Made by a program: the position numbers and the translations under genes
Shown here: positions 17,343 to 26,540 of the stretch, one piece after another
How positions within the stretch are numbered: position 1 is the stretch's first letter
How the letters are laid out: each line of letters starts with the position of its first letter
Source of the DNA: an uncultured Lachnospiraceae bacterium
Lineage (GTDB): Bacteria > Bacillota > Clostridia > Lachnospirales > Lachnospiraceae
Length of the DNA stretch: 49,322 bases
Reading direction: 5' to 3'
Assembly (NCBI GenBank): GCA_910587715.1
Contig: CAJUMV010000025.1
Location: forward strand, 1-49,322
Notes under the pieces: model-generated
The model's input: only the letters and a program-made list of their open reading frames with translations
Database searches by the model: none
Told to the model about the DNA's origin: nothing

Positions 17343-17975
17343 ATGAGCGATTTAAAAATTGGCAGGCTGATGCTGGGAATCTGCCAGACAAACTGTTATT
17401 TTGTATACAAAGAGGGGACGAAGGATGTGATTTTCTTCGACCCGGCGGACAAAGGCGACTATATTTACGAGACGCTGCAGGAGAAGGGCTTTCAGGTGAA
17501 GGGGATTCTTCTGACCCATGCCCACTTCGACCATATATGGGGCTGCAACAGGCTGCGGGAACTTTCGGGCGCGCCGGTTTATGCCTATGAGGAGGAAAAG
17601 CCGCTGTGCGAGGATGCGGTGACGAATGTTTCCGACCAGGTGGGGCGTCCGTATACGGTGATTCCCGACAGATATTTGAAGGAGAACGAGGAAATCACAA
17701 TTGCGGATATGACTTGTAAGCTGATTGCCACGCCGGGGCATACGGTGGGGAGCTGCTGTTATTATTTTGAGGAAGCGGGCATCCTTGTGGCGGGGGATAC
17801 ACTCTTTCAGGAGTCCGTGGGCAGGACGGATTTGGCGACGGGCAGCATGAGTGCACTGACCAGGTCGGTCAAAGATAAGCTGTTTCTGCTGCCGGATGAG
17901 ACAAAAGTTTATCCGGGGCACGGGGAGTCGACCACCATCGGACATGAGAAGGAGTATAATCCGTTTGTGCAGTGA
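17343..17975 (+). CDS. MBL-fold metallo-hydrolase (glyoxalase II-like)
   Basis: A 210-aa metallo-beta-lactamase-fold hydrolase with the metal motif THAHFDH (HxHxDH at residues 58-63). Further ligands are in TPGHTVGS (near 133), VAGDTLFQESVGRTDL (near 150) and VYPGHGEST (near 190). These match the small YcbL/hydroxyacylglutathione-hydrolase-like group. It lies 12 nt after relA, an order common in Firmicutes, so it is probably co-transcribed. Confidence 0.92.
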   Translation: MSDLKIGRLMLGICQTNCYFVYKEGTKDVIFFDPADKGDYIYETLQEKGFQVKGILLTHAHFDHIWGCNRLRELSGAPVYAYEEEKPLCEDAVTNVSDQVGRPYTVIPDRYLKENEEITIADMTCKLIATPGHTVGSCCYYFEEAGILVAGDTLFQESVGRTDLATGSMSALTRSVKDKLFLLPDETKVYPGHGESTTIGHEKEYNPFVQ

Positions 17976-18091
17976 TGAAAAAGAGATAGGAGTGAGCGAA
18001 AGATGGGCGACTGCAGAGACTGTGGATCGCCTATCTCGATGTAACGGGTGCGCAAGCAGCGAGGCTGCACAATATAAATCGGGGAAGAATC

Positions 18092-18853
18092 ATGACAGAA
18101 CAAGTAACGACAGCTGCAGAGGGCGGGCTTCGGCTCCTGAATCGTGATGCGATCAAATATATTGCCATGTTTACCATGCTCTTAAACCATATCGCGCATA
18201 TGTTTCTGCTAAGGGGGACGATGGCATATGAAATTTTGGAGGATATCGGGTTTTTTACCGCGCCGGTAATGTGTTATTTTCTGGTAGAAGGGTATATGCA
18301 CACCCGCTCCAAGGTAAAGTACGGACTGCGGCTTCTGGTGTTTGCGCTGCTGTCCCAGATGCCTTTTCAGCTTGCTTTCGGGCAGAGGGGTCTGAATATG
18401 ATTTTTACGCTGTTCTGTTGCTTCCTGATTCTTGTGGTGATGGAGAACGTGGGCAGTCCCTTGCTCAGGGCTGGGCTGTGTATGCTGTTAACGCTGTTGA
18501 CAGTGATAGGGGACTGGGCGGTGGTTGCGCCGGTTCTTACTATTTTGCTCTGTCATGACTGGGGGGACAGACAGAGGATGGCGGGGGGATTTTTCGCGGT
18601 CTATCTTATTTTTTCGATGCTAAATGTACAGAATTATATGGGCGGACAAAAGGGTGACTGGACGCTGTACGCAGTGGGGCACTCGGCGCTTTCGGGGCTG
18701 GGTATTCTCGCGGCGGGGGTAGCGGTTTTGTTTCTCTATAACGGGGAGCGTGCGCGGCGAGGAAAGAATTTTTCGAAATGGTTTTTCTACATTTTTTATC
18801 CGGCGCATCTTTTGCTGCTGTATATAATCAAAATAAGTTTACATAATATTTGA
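18092..18853 (+). CDS. TraX-like multispanning membrane protein
   Basis: A 253-aa membrane protein with about seven hydrophobic helices and the TraX-family opening LNRDAIKYIAMFTMLLNHIA followed by FTAPVMCYFLVEGY. The C-terminus has the typical YIFYPAHLLLLYII. F-plasmid TraX acetylates pilin, but chromosomal Clostridial homologues have no pilin partner nearby, so the acetylated substrate here is unknown. GGGGAAGAATC precedes the ATG. The 115-bp gap before it contains no gene. Confidence 0.85.
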   Translation: MTEQVTTAAEGGLRLLNRDAIKYIAMFTMLLNHIAHMFLLRGTMAYEILEDIGFFTAPVMCYFLVEGYMHTRSKVKYGLRLLVFALLSQMPFQLAFGQRGLNMIFTLFCCFLILVVMENVGSPLLRAGLCMLLTLLTVIGDWAVVAPVLTILLCHDWGDRQRMAGGFFAVYLIFSMLNVQNYMGGQKGDWTLYAVGHSALSGLGILAAGVAVLFLYNGERARRGKNFSKWFFYIFYPAHLLLLYIIKISLHNI

Positions 18854-18975
18854 ATATTCCGGATGGTTTACATAATATTGGATATTTGCAATATATTTAC
18901 TTCATAAAATAAACAAAATTTGGAGAATGGGAAGTTAACATAATGAATAATTGATAGAGATAATAGTTAACATAA
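18837..18975 (+). repeat. Four GTTWACATAA direct repeats in an AT-rich intergenic region
   Basis: GTTTACATAATATT occurs at 18837-18850 and 18866-18879; AGTTAACATAA at 18933-18943 and 18965-18975. The four related boxes cluster between the TraX-like gene and the VWA gene, before the GGAGG site at about 19013. They could be operator boxes for the VWA-MoxR-LRR operon. Confidence 0.55.
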
Positions 18976-19024
18976 CATTAATTCCGCATGAAGCAGAAAA
19001 GAGAAGAAGGAAGGAGGATTTGGC

Positions 19025-20329
19025 GTGGGCGCACAGGAAGTTTCCGACAGACAACAGCAAATAGAGAGTTTGGCGGAGGAGATTCTGCGTCTGGCGCATG
19101 ATGGCCTTCTGATCAATATGCGTTTTTTGGATGTGGCGTTGTCTAAGCTGAAACTTACGTGCAGGCAGCAGACAGGTGCGCATCTGTTTGACGGAGCCAC
19201 ATTATACTATGACCCGGTGCGGCTGCTGCGCCAGTATAAAGTATCTGCGAACTACGCGGCAAGACTCTATCTGCACACACTCTTACACTGTATCTTTTTT
19301 CATAGCAGCGGAACGGATAAGCTGAACCGCCTGTATTGGGATATGGCGACGGATATCGCCGTGGAGAACACGATCCTGGACATTGACCTGCATCTGACGA
19401 AATTGCAGACGGACGATACGCTGCGAAACCGTCTGGAGATCTTGAAAAAGCAGGCGGGCGGTCTGACGGCGGAGAAGATTTACCGGCATTTCCGGGTGGA
19501 GGAGCCTTCCGAAAAGGCGGTGGAGGACTGGCATAAGCTGTGCCACTACGACGAGCATATTTACTGGGACAAGCGGGAGGAACTGGAGCTTTCGCAGGAA
19601 GAATGGCGCAAGGTCAGCGAGCGCATCAAGGCGGATTTAAAAAGCTTCAGCCGGGATAAAAACAGTGCGGAGAGCATGGAACAGAATTTGAAGGAAGCGA
19701 CAAGGGAGCATTACGATTATGCGGGCTTCTTAAAAAAATTCATGGTCATGGGCGAGTCCATACAGGTCAACGATGATGAGTTTGACTATATTTACTACAC
19801 ATACGGGCTGGACACCTACGGGAACATGCCGTTGGTGGAGCCTTTGGAGTATAAGGACAGCAATAAAATTCGGGATTTCGTGATCGCGCTGGACACTTCC
19901 GCTTCCTGCCGCGGGGAGGTCGTACAGGCTTTTTTGCAGAAAACCTACAATATCATGCAGGAGGCGGAGAGCTTTTTTACGAAAATCAATGTGCATATTA
20001 TCCAGTGCGACAGCAAGGTGCAGCAGGATATCAAAATCACGGAGCGGGAAGAATTTAATCAGTTTATGGCGCAGGGAAAGTTTACGGGTTTTGGCTCCAC
20101 GGACTTTCGCCCGGTGTTTTCCTATGTGGAAGAGCTGCGGGAGAAGGGCGAGCTTCCGGGGTTAAAAGGGCTGCTTTACTTTACTGACGGGTACGGGATT
20201 TACCCGGAGCAGATGCCGGACTACGACGTGGCGTTTGTGTTTCTGCATGACGACGAGAATGCGCCGAAGGTGCCGCCGTGGGCAATCCGGCTGGTCCTCG
20301 AGGAAGAGGAATGCGAAAAGTACTTCTAA
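19025..20329 (+). CDS. VWA-like domain protein (COG3864/DUF2201-type)
   Basis: A 434-aa protein pairing a metallopeptidase-like N-terminal region with a C-terminal VWA-like domain (VIALDTSASCRGEVVQAF, a DxSxS-type metal site, near residue 285). At the usual HExxH position the sequence reads LHTLLHCIFFH, so the catalytic glutamate is replaced and peptidase activity is doubtful. GTG start with GGAGG 8 nt upstream. It is followed by a MoxR-type ATPase; MoxR/VWA pairs act as chaperones or maturation machines, so a joint role is inferred. Confidence 0.85.
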   Translation: MGAQEVSDRQQQIESLAEEILRLAHDGLLINMRFLDVALSKLKLTCRQQTGAHLFDGATLYYDPVRLLRQYKVSANYAARLYLHTLLHCIFFHSSGTDKLNRLYWDMATDIAVENTILDIDLHLTKLQTDDTLRNRLEILKKQAGGLTAEKIYRHFRVEEPSEKAVEDWHKLCHYDEHIYWDKREELELSQEEWRKVSERIKADLKSFSRDKNSAESMEQNLKEATREHYDYAGFLKKFMVMGESIQVNDDEFDYIYYTYGLDTYGNMPLVEPLEYKDSNKIRDFVIALDTSASCRGEVVQAFLQKTYNIMQEAESFFTKINVHIIQCDSKVQQDIKITEREEFNQFMAQGKFTGFGSTDFRPVFSYVEELREKGELPGLKGLLYFTDGYGIYPEQMPDYDVAFVFLHDDENAPKVPPWAIRLVLEEEECEKYF

Positions 20330-20406
20330 AGGCGTCCCACCATAGGGCGGAATGCCAAGAAGTACTAAGTTTCGCATAGGAGAATGCCTAAAATGCGGCA
20401 TTCTCC
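20312..20406 (+). other. Tandem intergenic stem-loops between VWA and MoxR genes
   Basis: TGCGAAAAGTACTTCT (20312-20327, overlapping the VWA stop) pairs with AGAAGTACT-aag-TTTCGCA (20358-20376), a 16-bp stem with a 3-nt bulge. A second perfect 10-bp stem follows: GGAGAATGCC (20379-20388) with GGCATTCTCC (20397-20406). No T-run follows, so this is more likely a processing or attenuation structure, or a palindromic repeat, than a simple terminator. Confidence 0.75.
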
Positions 20407-20452
20407 GCATTTGAGATTCTGCTTAAATGAAATGATGGGAGCATACAACGAT

Positions 20453-21970
20453 ATGAACATTAAAGATGCGAAGAATTATATCAAGGATTCGGTCCGGATT
20501 TATTTGAAAAAGGATGAGGAGGGGGAGTATCGGATTCCCGTTGTCAGGCAGCGGCCGATTTTTCTGCTTGGTGCGCCGGGTATCGGCAAGACGGCGATCA
20601 TGGAGCAGATCGCGCAGGAGCTGGGGATTGCGCTGGTGTCTTACTCCATGACCCACCACACAAGGCAGTCCGCGCTTGGGCTTCCTTTTATCGTGCATAA
20701 GGAGTATGAGGGAAAGTCTTACGACGTGTCGGAGTATACCATGAGCGAAATCATTGCTTCTATCTATGATGTGATGACGGAGAGTGGCATCAGAGAAGGT
20801 ATCCTGTTTTTGGACGAGATTAACTGCGTGTCCGAGACGCTGGCGCCTTCCATGCTGCAGTTTCTACAGTATAAGATTTTCGGCAGACATCAGGTGCCGG
20901 AGGGCTGGGTCATCGTGACGGCGGGTAATCCCCCGGAGTACAACAAATCGGTGCGGGAGTTCGATATCGTGACGCTGGACCGCTTAAAGATTTTGAAGGT
21001 GGAAGCGGATTACGCGGTCTGGCGGGAATATGCGAAAGAGCGGGGCGTGCACACGGCAATCCTGAATTATCTGGATATGAAGAAAGAGGATTTTTATCAG
21101 GTAGAGACTACGGTGAAGGGCAGAAGCTACATCACGGCGAGGGGCTGGGAAGATTTGTCCGAGATGTTAAAGCTCTACGAGGAGGAAGAGATTCCGGTAG
21201 AGGAGTCCTTTGTGGGACAATACCTGCGAAACGAAAGGGTGGTCAAGGAATTTACGGCGTATTATGATCTGTACCGGAAGTATCAGAATGATTATAAAGC
21301 GGAAGAAATACTGACCGGAATAGTCAGCGAACAGGCAAAGGACAAGGCGAGAAAGGCCGATTTCGACGAGCGGCTGTCGCTGATGGGAATGCTGATTGAC
21401 AGAATACAGCAGGATATCCGGGAAAATATGCTGGAGTCGCAGATTTTAAGCGAGCTGATGAACCCGCTTAGAGCTTTGAAGGCAAAGGCGGAAACAGGCG
21501 AGAAGGCACAGGAACTGGCAGCCCTTGTCGGGAAACAGGCACAGGGCAGGCAGAAGGCGATGGAATCGTTGCAGAAAGCGGGCGCGTTGTCCGCGCGGGA
21601 TAAACGTTTAAACAGGACGATAGCCGGGTTCCTTTTTGCCTGTGAAAAGAGTCTGCGGCTTTCGGAGACGGAGGACGGTATGGCAGGTTTTGCGCGGGTG
21701 AAGGAACAGTTTGACGCGAAAGTGGCTGGATATAAGCAGGACACGGAGCGGGTAAAGGAGCGGATGCACTTTCTCTTTCAGTTTGTGGAAGATACCTTCG
21801 GATCAGGCAACGAGATGCTGATTCTGGTGACGGAGTGCACGGTGCAGGCGGACTGCGCGAAATTTATCGCGCTTTACGGATGTGAAGATTATCAGAGACA
21901 CAATGAGGAGCTGATGCTCACCGAGCGGGGGAGCGAACTGAGCGCGAGAATTGAGGAATTAGAGTTGTAG
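20453..21970 (+). CDS. MoxR-type AAA+ ATPase
   Basis: Walker A GAPGIGKTAIM near residue 39, Walker B GILFLDEINCVSE near 118, sensor 1 VIVTAGNPPEYNKS near 160, then the helical lid typical of MoxR proteins. The C-terminal ~230 residues are helical and unassigned. The frame opens at 20384, but the upstream codons overlap a stem-loop and lack a ribosome site; the ATG at 20453 with GGGAG upstream starts the homologous sequence (MNIKDAKNYIKDSVRIYLKK). Probable partner of the VWA protein. Confidence 0.88.
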   Translation: MNIKDAKNYIKDSVRIYLKKDEEGEYRIPVVRQRPIFLLGAPGIGKTAIMEQIAQELGIALVSYSMTHHTRQSALGLPFIVHKEYEGKSYDVSEYTMSEIIASIYDVMTESGIREGILFLDEINCVSETLAPSMLQFLQYKIFGRHQVPEGWVIVTAGNPPEYNKSVREFDIVTLDRLKILKVEADYAVWREYAKERGVHTAILNYLDMKKEDFYQVETTVKGRSYITARGWEDLSEMLKLYEEEEIPVEESFVGQYLRNERVVKEFTAYYDLYRKYQNDYKAEEILTGIVSEQAKDKARKADFDERLSLMGMLIDRIQQDIRENMLESQILSELMNPLRALKAKAETGEKAQELAALVGKQAQGRQKAMESLQKAGALSARDKRLNRTIAGFLFACEKSLRLSETEDGMAGFARVKEQFDAKVAGYKQDTERVKERMHFLFQFVEDTFGSGNEMLILVTECTVQADCAKFIALYGCEDYQRHNEELMLTERGSELSARIEELEL

Positions 21971-21982
21971 GAACGCGAAAAG

Positions 21983-22906
21983 ATGGAACGAAAAATAAAG
22001 CATGGAGAACTGGATATGCCGCAGGGCGTTTTGTCTTATAAGACGGACGGGGAGACGGCGGAGATTACGGGGTATCGAGGGCAGGCGGCGGTGCTTGCGG
22101 TGCCGCCTGCGGCAGGCGGCGGTGTCGTGACCTGTATTGGGAAGAAAGCTTTCCTAAGCAATAAGATGCTAAAGGAAATTTCTCTGCCGGAGTCGGTAGT
22201 CAGGATTGACGACTGGGCATTCGCTTACTGTGCGAAACTCGCGCGGGTGATTCTGCCTTATCACCGCATGGAAATCGGACAGGGGATTTTCAAAGACTGT
22301 TTTCTTTTGGAGCAGATTGTGGACGAGGGCGCGGATGCGGGAGAGAAAAAGACTGCGGACACGGCGTTTCTCCTGGCGGCTGTGATGAGCAGGCTGGACG
22401 CCTTTTACCTGTTTGACTTTGAGAGCGCGGGCACGCCCGAGTGGATGGCGCAGTGGGACGGACGGATGCAGACGCTGATGGAGCGGGAGGATGCGGAAGG
22501 GTTTTCTAAGATGCTGCTCTGCGGGGAAGAGGATTACGGCAGCAGGGAGAACAATCTGGACTATTACACGGAGCAGCGCAGGCGGGAGAAGGTGCGGCTT
22601 GCCATGCTGCGGCTGATGCACGACTACGGACTGGAGCAGACAGTGCGGGAAAAGCTGGAGCGTTATCTTCTTTCCCATATAAAAGGCTGCGAGACGGAGG
22701 AGACGTGGCGCGTGGTGTTGGAGGAGTACGGGGATGATTTGCGCTACTATCAGTTTTTGACGAAACTCGGCGGCGTTACGAGAGAGAATTTCCAGCCCAT
22801 GATGGAGGATATGGGGCAGGCACATACGGAGATGAAGGCGTATCTGATGAAGTATCATGGGGAACAGCATATGTCGGCGGATGCTTTTGAGGCGTTTGCG
22901 CTATAA
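21983..22906 (+). CDS. BspA-type leucine-rich repeat protein
   Basis: A 307-aa cytoplasmic-looking protein with no signal peptide. Residues about 20-100 contain LRR_5/BspA units (VVTCIGKKAFLSNKMLKEIS, VVRIDDWAFAYCAKLARVIL). The remaining 200 residues are charged and helical with no motif I know. It begins 12 nt after the MoxR gene and is the third member of that operon; a target-recognition role is possible but unproven. Confidence 0.75.
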   Translation: MERKIKHGELDMPQGVLSYKTDGETAEITGYRGQAAVLAVPPAAGGGVVTCIGKKAFLSNKMLKEISLPESVVRIDDWAFAYCAKLARVILPYHRMEIGQGIFKDCFLLEQIVDEGADAGEKKTADTAFLLAAVMSRLDAFYLFDFESAGTPEWMAQWDGRMQTLMEREDAEGFSKMLLCGEEDYGSRENNLDYYTEQRRREKVRLAMLRLMHDYGLEQTVREKLERYLLSHIKGCETEETWRVVLEEYGDDLRYYQFLTKLGGVTRENFQPMMEDMGQAHTEMKAYLMKYHGEQHMSADAFEAFAL

Positions 22907-22915
22907 ATTTAGGGC

Positions 22916-22944
22916 TTGCACAATGCCCTGTTCTGTGGTATTAT
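22916..22944 (+). promoter_or_regulatory. Predicted sigma-A promoter upstream of secG
   Basis: TTGCAC (22916-22921), exactly 17 bp, then TATTAT (22939-22944). The leader to secG is about 140 nt and GC-rich with several short inverted repeats. Confidence 0.6.
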
Positions 22945-23093
22945 AAAATCTGCTTGATTCCCGCGAGCAATGAGCCAAGCGGTTGCAAAGCAGACATTTG
23001 GCGAATGCCGCGAGGGTCACATGCCACGTCAGCTTGCTGCGGGGATGTTGACGGACAGAAGAAGATTTCGTGTTTTGGGAATGGAGGATAAAC

Positions 23094-23333
23094 ATGGGTG
23101 TACTGAGAATCATACTGACAGTAATCTATATACTGATATGTGTAGCGTTGGTGGTATTGGTGCTGATGCAGGAGGGAAAGGCAGCCGGTCTTGGCGCGAT
23201 CAGCGGCGCGGCTGAGACCTACTGGGGTAAGAACAAGGGCCGCTCGATGGAAGGAAAACTCGTCAAGATCACGACGGGTCTTGCGGTCGGGTTCATGTTA
23301 CTGGCGGTTGTTTTAAACCTGACATTGTTCTAA
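23094..23333 (+). CDS. secG: Preprotein translocase subunit SecG
   Basis: A 79-aa two-helix membrane protein of the SecYEG channel. The first helix (LRIILTVIYILICVALVVLV) is followed by the diagnostic LMQEGKAAGLGAISGAAETYWGKN loop, split here for length between LMQEGKAAG and AETYWGKN, then the second helix. The ATG at 23094 has GGAGG 7 nt upstream; an upstream in-frame ATG at 23070 lacks one. It sits upstream of rnr and smpB, a common Firmicute order. Confidence 0.95.
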   Translation: MGVLRIILTVIYILICVALVVLVLMQEGKAAGLGAISGAAETYWGKNKGRSMEGKLVKITTGLAVGFMLLAVVLNLTLF

Positions 23334-23375
23334 ACGCGCGGCGTTTGGAAACTTACAGTAAAGCGTAAAGAACGA

Positions 23376-23412
23376 AAAGCACTCTTGCACATATGTAAGG
23401 GTGCTTTATCTC
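23376..23412 (+). terminator. Stem-loop terminator after secG
   Basis: AAAGCACTCTT (23376-23386) pairs with AAGGGTGCTTT (23397-23407), with one G-U pair and a 10-nt loop, followed by a T-rich stretch. It ends 43 nt before rnr. Confidence 0.65.
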
Positions 23413-23454
23413 TTTACGCGGCACCGAGACCGTGAGCGGAGTAGGATATAAAGG

Positions 23455-25584
23455 ATGGACACACAATTTGAAAAACGCAAAAATTTAATATGCGAGCTGG
23501 TGGCGGACGAGCAGTACGTGCCGATGAAGGAAAAAGAGCTGGCGGCATTCATGCAGGTGTCTCCGGCGGATAAGGAAACGTTTCGGGAAGTGCTGCGTGC
23601 GCTTTTGTCTGAGGGGAAGGTACAGCTTACCAAACAGGGCAGGTATGTGAAGCCGGATGTAAACAGACCTGTGGGCGTGTTTACCAGCCATGCCAAAGGC
23701 TTTGGTTTTGTAGAGGTCGAAGGGTACGAGGAAGACTTTTATATTCCCGAAGACAAAACTGGCGGCGCTTTCCACATGGATAAGGTACAGATTGCCTTTC
23801 TGCCCGGACGGCGCGGGCAAAGGCGGGAAGCGGAGGTGGTCCGCATTCTGGAGCGGGGCACGAAACAGCTTGTAGGCACTTACGAGCAGTCTCAGAATTT
23901 CGGTTTTGTGATTCCGGATAACAGCAAGATTGGCACGGATATCTTTGTGCCAAAGGAGCGCTCCAAAGGGGCGGTTACGGGTCACAAGGTCGTGGTGGAG
24001 CTGACCTCCTACGGGGACGAGAGCCATAAGCCCGAGGGCAGGGTGGTGGAGATTCTCGGTCACATCAATGACCCCGGTGTGGATATCATGTCCATCGTGC
24101 GGGGCTTCGAGCTTCCGGTGGAATTTGGCGAGAAGGTGATGAATCAGGCGAACCGGACGCCGGATGAGGTGTCGGAGGCGGACATGGCGGGACGCATGGA
24201 TCTGCGCGATCTGCAGATGGTGACCATAGACGGGGAGGACGCCAAGGATTTGGACGACGCGGTCAGCCTTTATCGGGACGAGGCAGGGCTCTTTCATCTG
24301 GGCGTGCACATCGCGGATGTGGCAAACTATGTGCAGGAAAATTCCGCCCTTGACTGGGCGGCTCTGGAGCGGGGGACCAGCGTTTATCTGGTGGACCGGG
24401 TGATTCCCATGCTGCCGCACAAGCTCTCCAACGGTATCTGTTCTCTAAATCAGGGCGTGGACAGGCTGGCACTTAGCTGCCTGATGACGATTGACGGGAA
24501 GGGCGAGGTGGTGGATTACCAAATCGCGGAGACCGTAATCCGGGTGAACCGCAGAATGTCTTACGCTTCCGTGAGAAAGATTCTGGAAGACAGGGACGAG
24601 GCGGAAAGAAAAGAATATGAGACGCTTGTTCCCATGTTTGAAGAGATGGAGGAGCTGGCGGCGCTTCTTCGAAAGAAAAGGCATAAGCGCGGCTCTATCG
24701 ATTTCGATTTCGCGGAGAGTAAGATCATTTTGGACGGGACGGGAAAACCCGTGGAGATAAAGCCATACGAGCGCAACGTGGCGACGAGAATGATCGAGGA
24801 CTTCATGCTGATTGCCAACGAGACGGTGGCGCAGCACTTTTTCTGGCTGGAGACGCCCTTTGTCTATCGGACGCACGAGAAGCCGGACCCGGATAAAATC
24901 AAAAAACTGGCGACCTTTATCAGAAATTTCGGCTATCATATCAAGCAGACAGGGGAGGAAATCCATCCCAAGGAGCTGCAGAAGCTTCTCGATAAAATCG
25001 CGGACACGGATGAGGAAACATTGATTAGCCGTCTGACGCTTAGGAGCATGAAGCAGGCGAAGTATACGGTGGAGTGCACGGGGCATTTCGGGCTGGCGTG
25101 TCAGTATTACTGTCATTTCACTTCGCCCATCAGACGCTACCCGGATTTACAGATTCACCGCATCATCAAGGAGCAGCTGCGGGGGAAACTTTCCGAAGAG
25201 CGCATCAGGCACTATACGGAAAAACTGCCGGAGGTGGCGAAGCACGCTTCTAAAATGGAACGGCGTGCCGCGGAAGCGGAGCGGGAGACCGACAAGCTTA
25301 AGAAAGCGGAATATATGGAGGAGCGCGTCGGGGAGATTTATGACGGCGTTATCTGCGGCATTACCCAGTGGGGGATTTATGTGGAACTGCCCAATACCGT
25401 GGAGGGGCTGATTCATGTATCCGCTCTTGCAGGCGATTACTTTTATTATGATGAGGAAGCCTGTGAGATGGTGGGGAAGGAGACCGGCATTTCGTATCAG
25501 TTGGGGCAGCGCGTCACCATACAGGTGAAAGGTGTGGACAGGCTGGCGCGGACGGTGGACTTTATGTTTCCCGAAGAGGATTGA
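23455..25584 (+). CDS. rnr: Ribonuclease R
   Basis: A 709-aa processive 3'-5' exoribonuclease that degrades structured RNA and serves trans-translation. Domains: N-terminal winged helix, cold-shock domains (VFTSHAKGFGFVEVEG near residue 75, TYEQSQNFGFVIPDN near 145), RNB catalytic domain with DGEDAKDLDDAVSL near 260 and HFTSPIRRYPDLQIHRI near 555, and a C-terminal S1 domain (GVICGITQWGIYVELPN near 630). Complete. smpB and ssrA follow, the classic tmRNA quality-control cluster. Confidence 0.97.
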   Translation: MDTQFEKRKNLICELVADEQYVPMKEKELAAFMQVSPADKETFREVLRALLSEGKVQLTKQGRYVKPDVNRPVGVFTSHAKGFGFVEVEGYEEDFYIPEDKTGGAFHMDKVQIAFLPGRRGQRREAEVVRILERGTKQLVGTYEQSQNFGFVIPDNSKIGTDIFVPKERSKGAVTGHKVVVELTSYGDESHKPEGRVVEILGHINDPGVDIMSIVRGFELPVEFGEKVMNQANRTPDEVSEADMAGRMDLRDLQMVTIDGEDAKDLDDAVSLYRDEAGLFHLGVHIADVANYVQENSALDWAALERGTSVYLVDRVIPMLPHKLSNGICSLNQGVDRLALSCLMTIDGKGEVVDYQIAETVIRVNRRMSYASVRKILEDRDEAERKEYETLVPMFEEMEELAALLRKKRHKRGSIDFDFAESKIILDGTGKPVEIKPYERNVATRMIEDFMLIANETVAQHFFWLETPFVYRTHEKPDPDKIKKLATFIRNFGYHIKQTGEEIHPKELQKLLDKIADTDEETLISRLTLRSMKQAKYTVECTGHFGLACQYYCHFTSPIRRYPDLQIHRIIKEQLRGKLSEERIRHYTEKLPEVAKHASKMERRAAEAERETDKLKKAEYMEERVGEIYDGVICGITQWGIYVELPNTVEGLIHVSALAGDYFYYDEEACEMVGKETGISYQLGQRVTIQVKGVDRLARTVDFMFPEED

Positions 25585-25598
25585 AAGAAGGTGAGAGT

Positions 25599-26063
25599 AT
25601 GGCGAAAGAAGCCATGAAGCTGGTGGCAAACAATAAAAAGGCATACCATGATTATTTTATAGAGGAAAAATACGAAGCGGGACTTGCGCTTCACGGCACG
25701 GAAGTGAAGTCCCTGCGCATGGGCAAGTGCAGCATCAAGGAAGCGTTCGTGAGGATTGAGAACGGAGAAGCCTTTGTCTACGGCATGAATGTAAGCCCCT
25801 ATGAGAAGGGAAATATCTTCAATAAAGACCCGCTGCGCACCAGAAAACTGCTGCTGCACAAGATGGAGATCCGCAAGCTGGCGGGAAGGATGGCGGAGCA
25901 GGGTTATACGATCGTGCCCCTGCAGGTTTACTTTAGAGACGGCAGGGCAAAAATAGAGATTGGGCTTGCCAAGGGCAAAAAGCTCTATGACAAACGGCAG
26001 GATATTGCGAAGAAGGATCTGCGCAGGGAGCACGAGCGGGAATTTAAAATCAAGAATCTGTAG
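25599..26063 (+). CDS. smpB: tmRNA-binding protein SmpB
   Basis: A 154-aa OB-fold protein that carries tmRNA to stalled ribosomes. Hallmarks are NNKKAYHDYFIEEKYEAG, the LHGTEVKSLR motif, and a basic C-terminal tail (KKLYDKRQDIAKKDLRRE) that enters the mRNA channel. The ATG at 25599 with AAGGTGA upstream is preferred over an in-frame TTG at 25581. The tmRNA gene starts 51 nt after its stop. Confidence 0.97.
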   Translation: MAKEAMKLVANNKKAYHDYFIEEKYEAGLALHGTEVKSLRMGKCSIKEAFVRIENGEAFVYGMNVSPYEKGNIFNKDPLRTRKLLLHKMEIRKLAGRMAEQGYTIVPLQVYFRDGRAKIEIGLAKGKKLYDKRQDIAKKDLRREHEREFKIKNL

Positions 26064-26114
26064 ATTGCATAGAAGCATGGTAATGTGCTATAATCTATAT
26101 AGCAGAACAAATAC

Positions 26115-26461
26115 GGGCCAGTCAAGGTTTCGACAGGGGTCTTGCAGCTGGAGAAGCTATCCGCAGGCTGATGCGTCAAATCGCAAATTTAAACACAAAC
26201 GCTGAAGACAATTTAGCATACGCTGCCTAAGGGCAGCTGTCCGCCTTAGTGCACCTACACATTAAGAACCGGGCATCGACCATGCAGGAAACGACGCGGG
26301 GGACGCCTCTTACCCGCGGGCGTATCAGAGGCTACTGAATCCGTGAGGGTGTCTTTCTCCCCATGGAGGAGGGAACGGGGAGCAATCCGAAATGAGAGAC
26401 TATGATAGTAGAAGGACAGGGAATGGGCTTTTGGACACGGGTTCGACTCCCGTCTGGTCCA
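26115..26461 (+). ncRNA. ssrA: Transfer-messenger RNA (ssrA)
   Basis: The acceptor stem pairs GGGCCAG (26115-26121) with CTGGTCC (26454-26460), with discriminator A at 26461. The T-arm GGGTTCGACTCCC is intact, and the 5' part has the expected AAGGTTTCGACAGGGG. The tag reading frame at 26183-26230 encodes ANLNTNAEDNLAYAA followed by TAA, a typical Clostridial proteolysis tag. CCA is not encoded at the 3' end. Prophage sequence begins immediately after, so this 3' end is the likely att core. Confidence 0.97.
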
Positions 26462-26540
26462 CTTATGAGGTCGCTCGACGAACACCCGAAGCCACGGTAA
26501 TTGTTATCCGCTTCGGAATCGTCTTGGCCTGTAAGCTCCA

